Assembly (NCBI GenBank): GCA_028284235.1
Contig: JANQSC010000013.1
Location: 62,001 to 126,000 of the forward strand
Direction of reading: 5' to 3'
Length of the DNA stretch: 64,000 nucleotides
DNA from: Opitutaceae bacterium
GTDB lineage: Bacteria > Verrucomicrobiota > Verrucomicrobiia > Opitutales > Opitutaceae
The translations under genes were made by a program, and so were the position numbers. Of this stretch, positions 63,211 through 64,000 are shown piece after piece. The number at the start of each line of letters is the position of its first letter. Position 1 is the stretch's first letter. The notes under the pieces were generated by a model. The model did no database searches and had not been told where the DNA came from. It saw only the letters and a program-made list of their open reading frames with translations.

Positions 63211-63227
63211 TTGGCACGCAATCTGTT
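63211..63227 (+). promoter_or_regulatory. Sigma-54 promoter for pspA
   Basis: TTGGCACGCAATCTGTT matches the consensus TGGCACG-N4-TTGC: the -24 GG and the -12 G are kept and spacing is right; the -12 C is T. It lies about 40 bp upstream of the pspA start, opposite the pspF gene. Confidence 0.7.
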
Positions 63228-63266
63228 AATAGGAGCCCGAACCTAAATCATTTGAGGAAACAAAAC

Positions 63267-63944
63267 ATGGGAATATTTACACGATTCAAAGACATTGTTA
63301 GCTCCAACATCAACGCGATGCTGGATAAGGCGGAAAATCCGGAGAAGCTGATCAAGCAGATGATCCAGGAGATGGAAGACACGCTGGTAGAGATCAAGGC
63401 ATCTTGCGCCGGCGTGATGGCCAACAAGGCAAGTGTGAGCCGGGCGCTGGCGCGAGCCAGTGAACATGCGGAGGGTTGGGAATCCCGCGCCACTTTAGCG
63501 GTGAACAAAGGACGCGACGACCTCGCTCGCGAAGCGCTGGTCGAGAAACGCCGCTTCCTCGCCGAAGTCGAGCGCCTCACTAGCGAGAACGACCAGCTCG
63601 ACGAAGTCGTCGCTCAATACAAGAAAGACATGCAGGAGCTCGAGAGCAAACTCGAGGTCGCTCGCGACAAGCACAAGGCGCTTATCCACCGCCACGCCCA
63701 GGCCCAGAAACGCCACCAGGCCCAGACCACCATTCGCAAGGTGACCAATACCGACGCCTTCGCCCGTTTCGAAGCGCTCGAAGGTCGCATCGACCGCATG
63801 GAAGCGGAGGCCGACCTGGTCAACGTCAAACCGAAGGCCAATCTGGAGGACGAGATCGCCAGCCTCACCGCGGACGACGAACTCGAAGAAGAGCTTGCAG
63901 CCCTCAAAAAGTCATTGGAAAGTAAGGAAGAAACCAAAAGTTAA
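63267..63944 (+). CDS. pspA: PspA/IM30 family membrane-stress protein
   Basis: The start at 63267 (MGIFTRFKDIVSSNINAMLD) has GAGG nine bases upstream; an in-frame start at 63177 would include the sigma-54 promoter. 225 residues, nearly all coiled coil: PEKLIKQMIQEMEDTLVEIKAS near the N-terminus, then LDEVVAQYKKDMQELESKLEVARDKHKALIHRH (in part), and the C-terminal DAFARFEALEGRIDRMEAEAD block typical of the family. It binds and stabilises the inner membrane under stress. The last 56 bases of the window hold no further gene. Confidence 0.93.
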   Translation: MGIFTRFKDIVSSNINAMLDKAENPEKLIKQMIQEMEDTLVEIKASCAGVMANKASVSRALARASEHAEGWESRATLAVNKGRDDLAREALVEKRRFLAEVERLTSENDQLDEVVAQYKKDMQELESKLEVARDKHKALIHRHAQAQKRHQAQTTIRKVTNTDAFARFEALEGRIDRMEAEADLVNVKPKANLEDEIASLTADDELEEELAALKKSLESKEETKS

Positions 63945-64000
63945 TCGATACGTCGGCGCGAACCTCTAAGACACTGCCTCAACCATGGAATCACCATTCG

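Overview
The window reads as a chromosomal stretch of a Verrucomicrobiota bacterium, most likely an Opitutae/Puniceicoccales-type (Pelagicoccus-like) marine heterotroph. This is inferred from gene content only: a DUF1587/1592/1588 cytochrome-type protein paired with a DUF1552 Tat protein, a sulfatase divergent from a Tat-exported Gfo/Idh oxidoreductase, a periplasmic tricorn-like protease, many secreted or lipoprotein repeat proteins (LVIVD, Sel1, TPR, HEAT, LamG), and intergenic palindromic repeats. No rRNA, tRNA, CRISPR array or intact transposase gene was seen.

Layout. 1-4.7 kb: a visibly A+T-rich three-gene operon, cut by the window edge, encoding a large TPR/GHKL-ATPase sensor, a stand-alone receiver and a receiver-transmembrane protein. 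This is the architecture of the Detocs anti-phage two-component systems, with a membrane effector. 4.75-5.36 kb: an XRE regulator and a small divergent gene around a large inverted repeat. 5.4-7.1 kb: a DUF488 protein with a Panacea-like N-terminus plus a partner gene. 7.4-8.9 kb: a rearranged segment bracketed by a 138-bp direct repeat and two ~105-bp REP-like elements, holding a truncated secreted protein. 8.8-20.2 kb: secreted proteins and lipoproteins (DUF3500, LVIVD propeller, peptidase-MA/TPR, HEAT, Sel1-TonB). 20.8-26.4 kb: a coiled-coil lipoprotein, a membrane protein with a papain/alpha-beta-hydrolase fusion, and two LuxR-type regulators. 26.6-28.7 kb: DUF1835 and DUF5069 proteins. 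29.2-46.9 kb: catabolic and envelope genes (tricorn, DUF1592/DUF1552, DUF2237, cupin, EEP hydrolase, GNAT, FAD oxidase-methyltransferase fusion, sulfatase, Gfo/Idh). 46.9-50.3 kb: methyltransferase, DUF2442, LamG and TPR lipoproteins.

50.3-61.3 kb is rich in signalling and conflict genes: a DUF4190-SLATT-pYEATS operon, a PycTM-like three-helix membrane protein, and an operon of a PPC-domain secreted protein, a FecR/TPR/beta-barrel protein and a CHASE2 class III nucleotide cyclase whose substrate-specifying residues are atypical. 61.5-64 kb: an ACP phosphodiesterase-like gene and a divergent pspF/pspA pair with a good sigma-54 promoter in front of pspA.

The best candidates for under-described biology are the Detocs-like operon with a three-helix effector, the SLATT/pYEATS operon, the protease-hydrolase fusion with its membrane partner, the Panacea-DUF488 pair, and the atypical CHASE2 cyclase module. 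Functions of these are inferred from visible motifs and family knowledge; no database search was possible.
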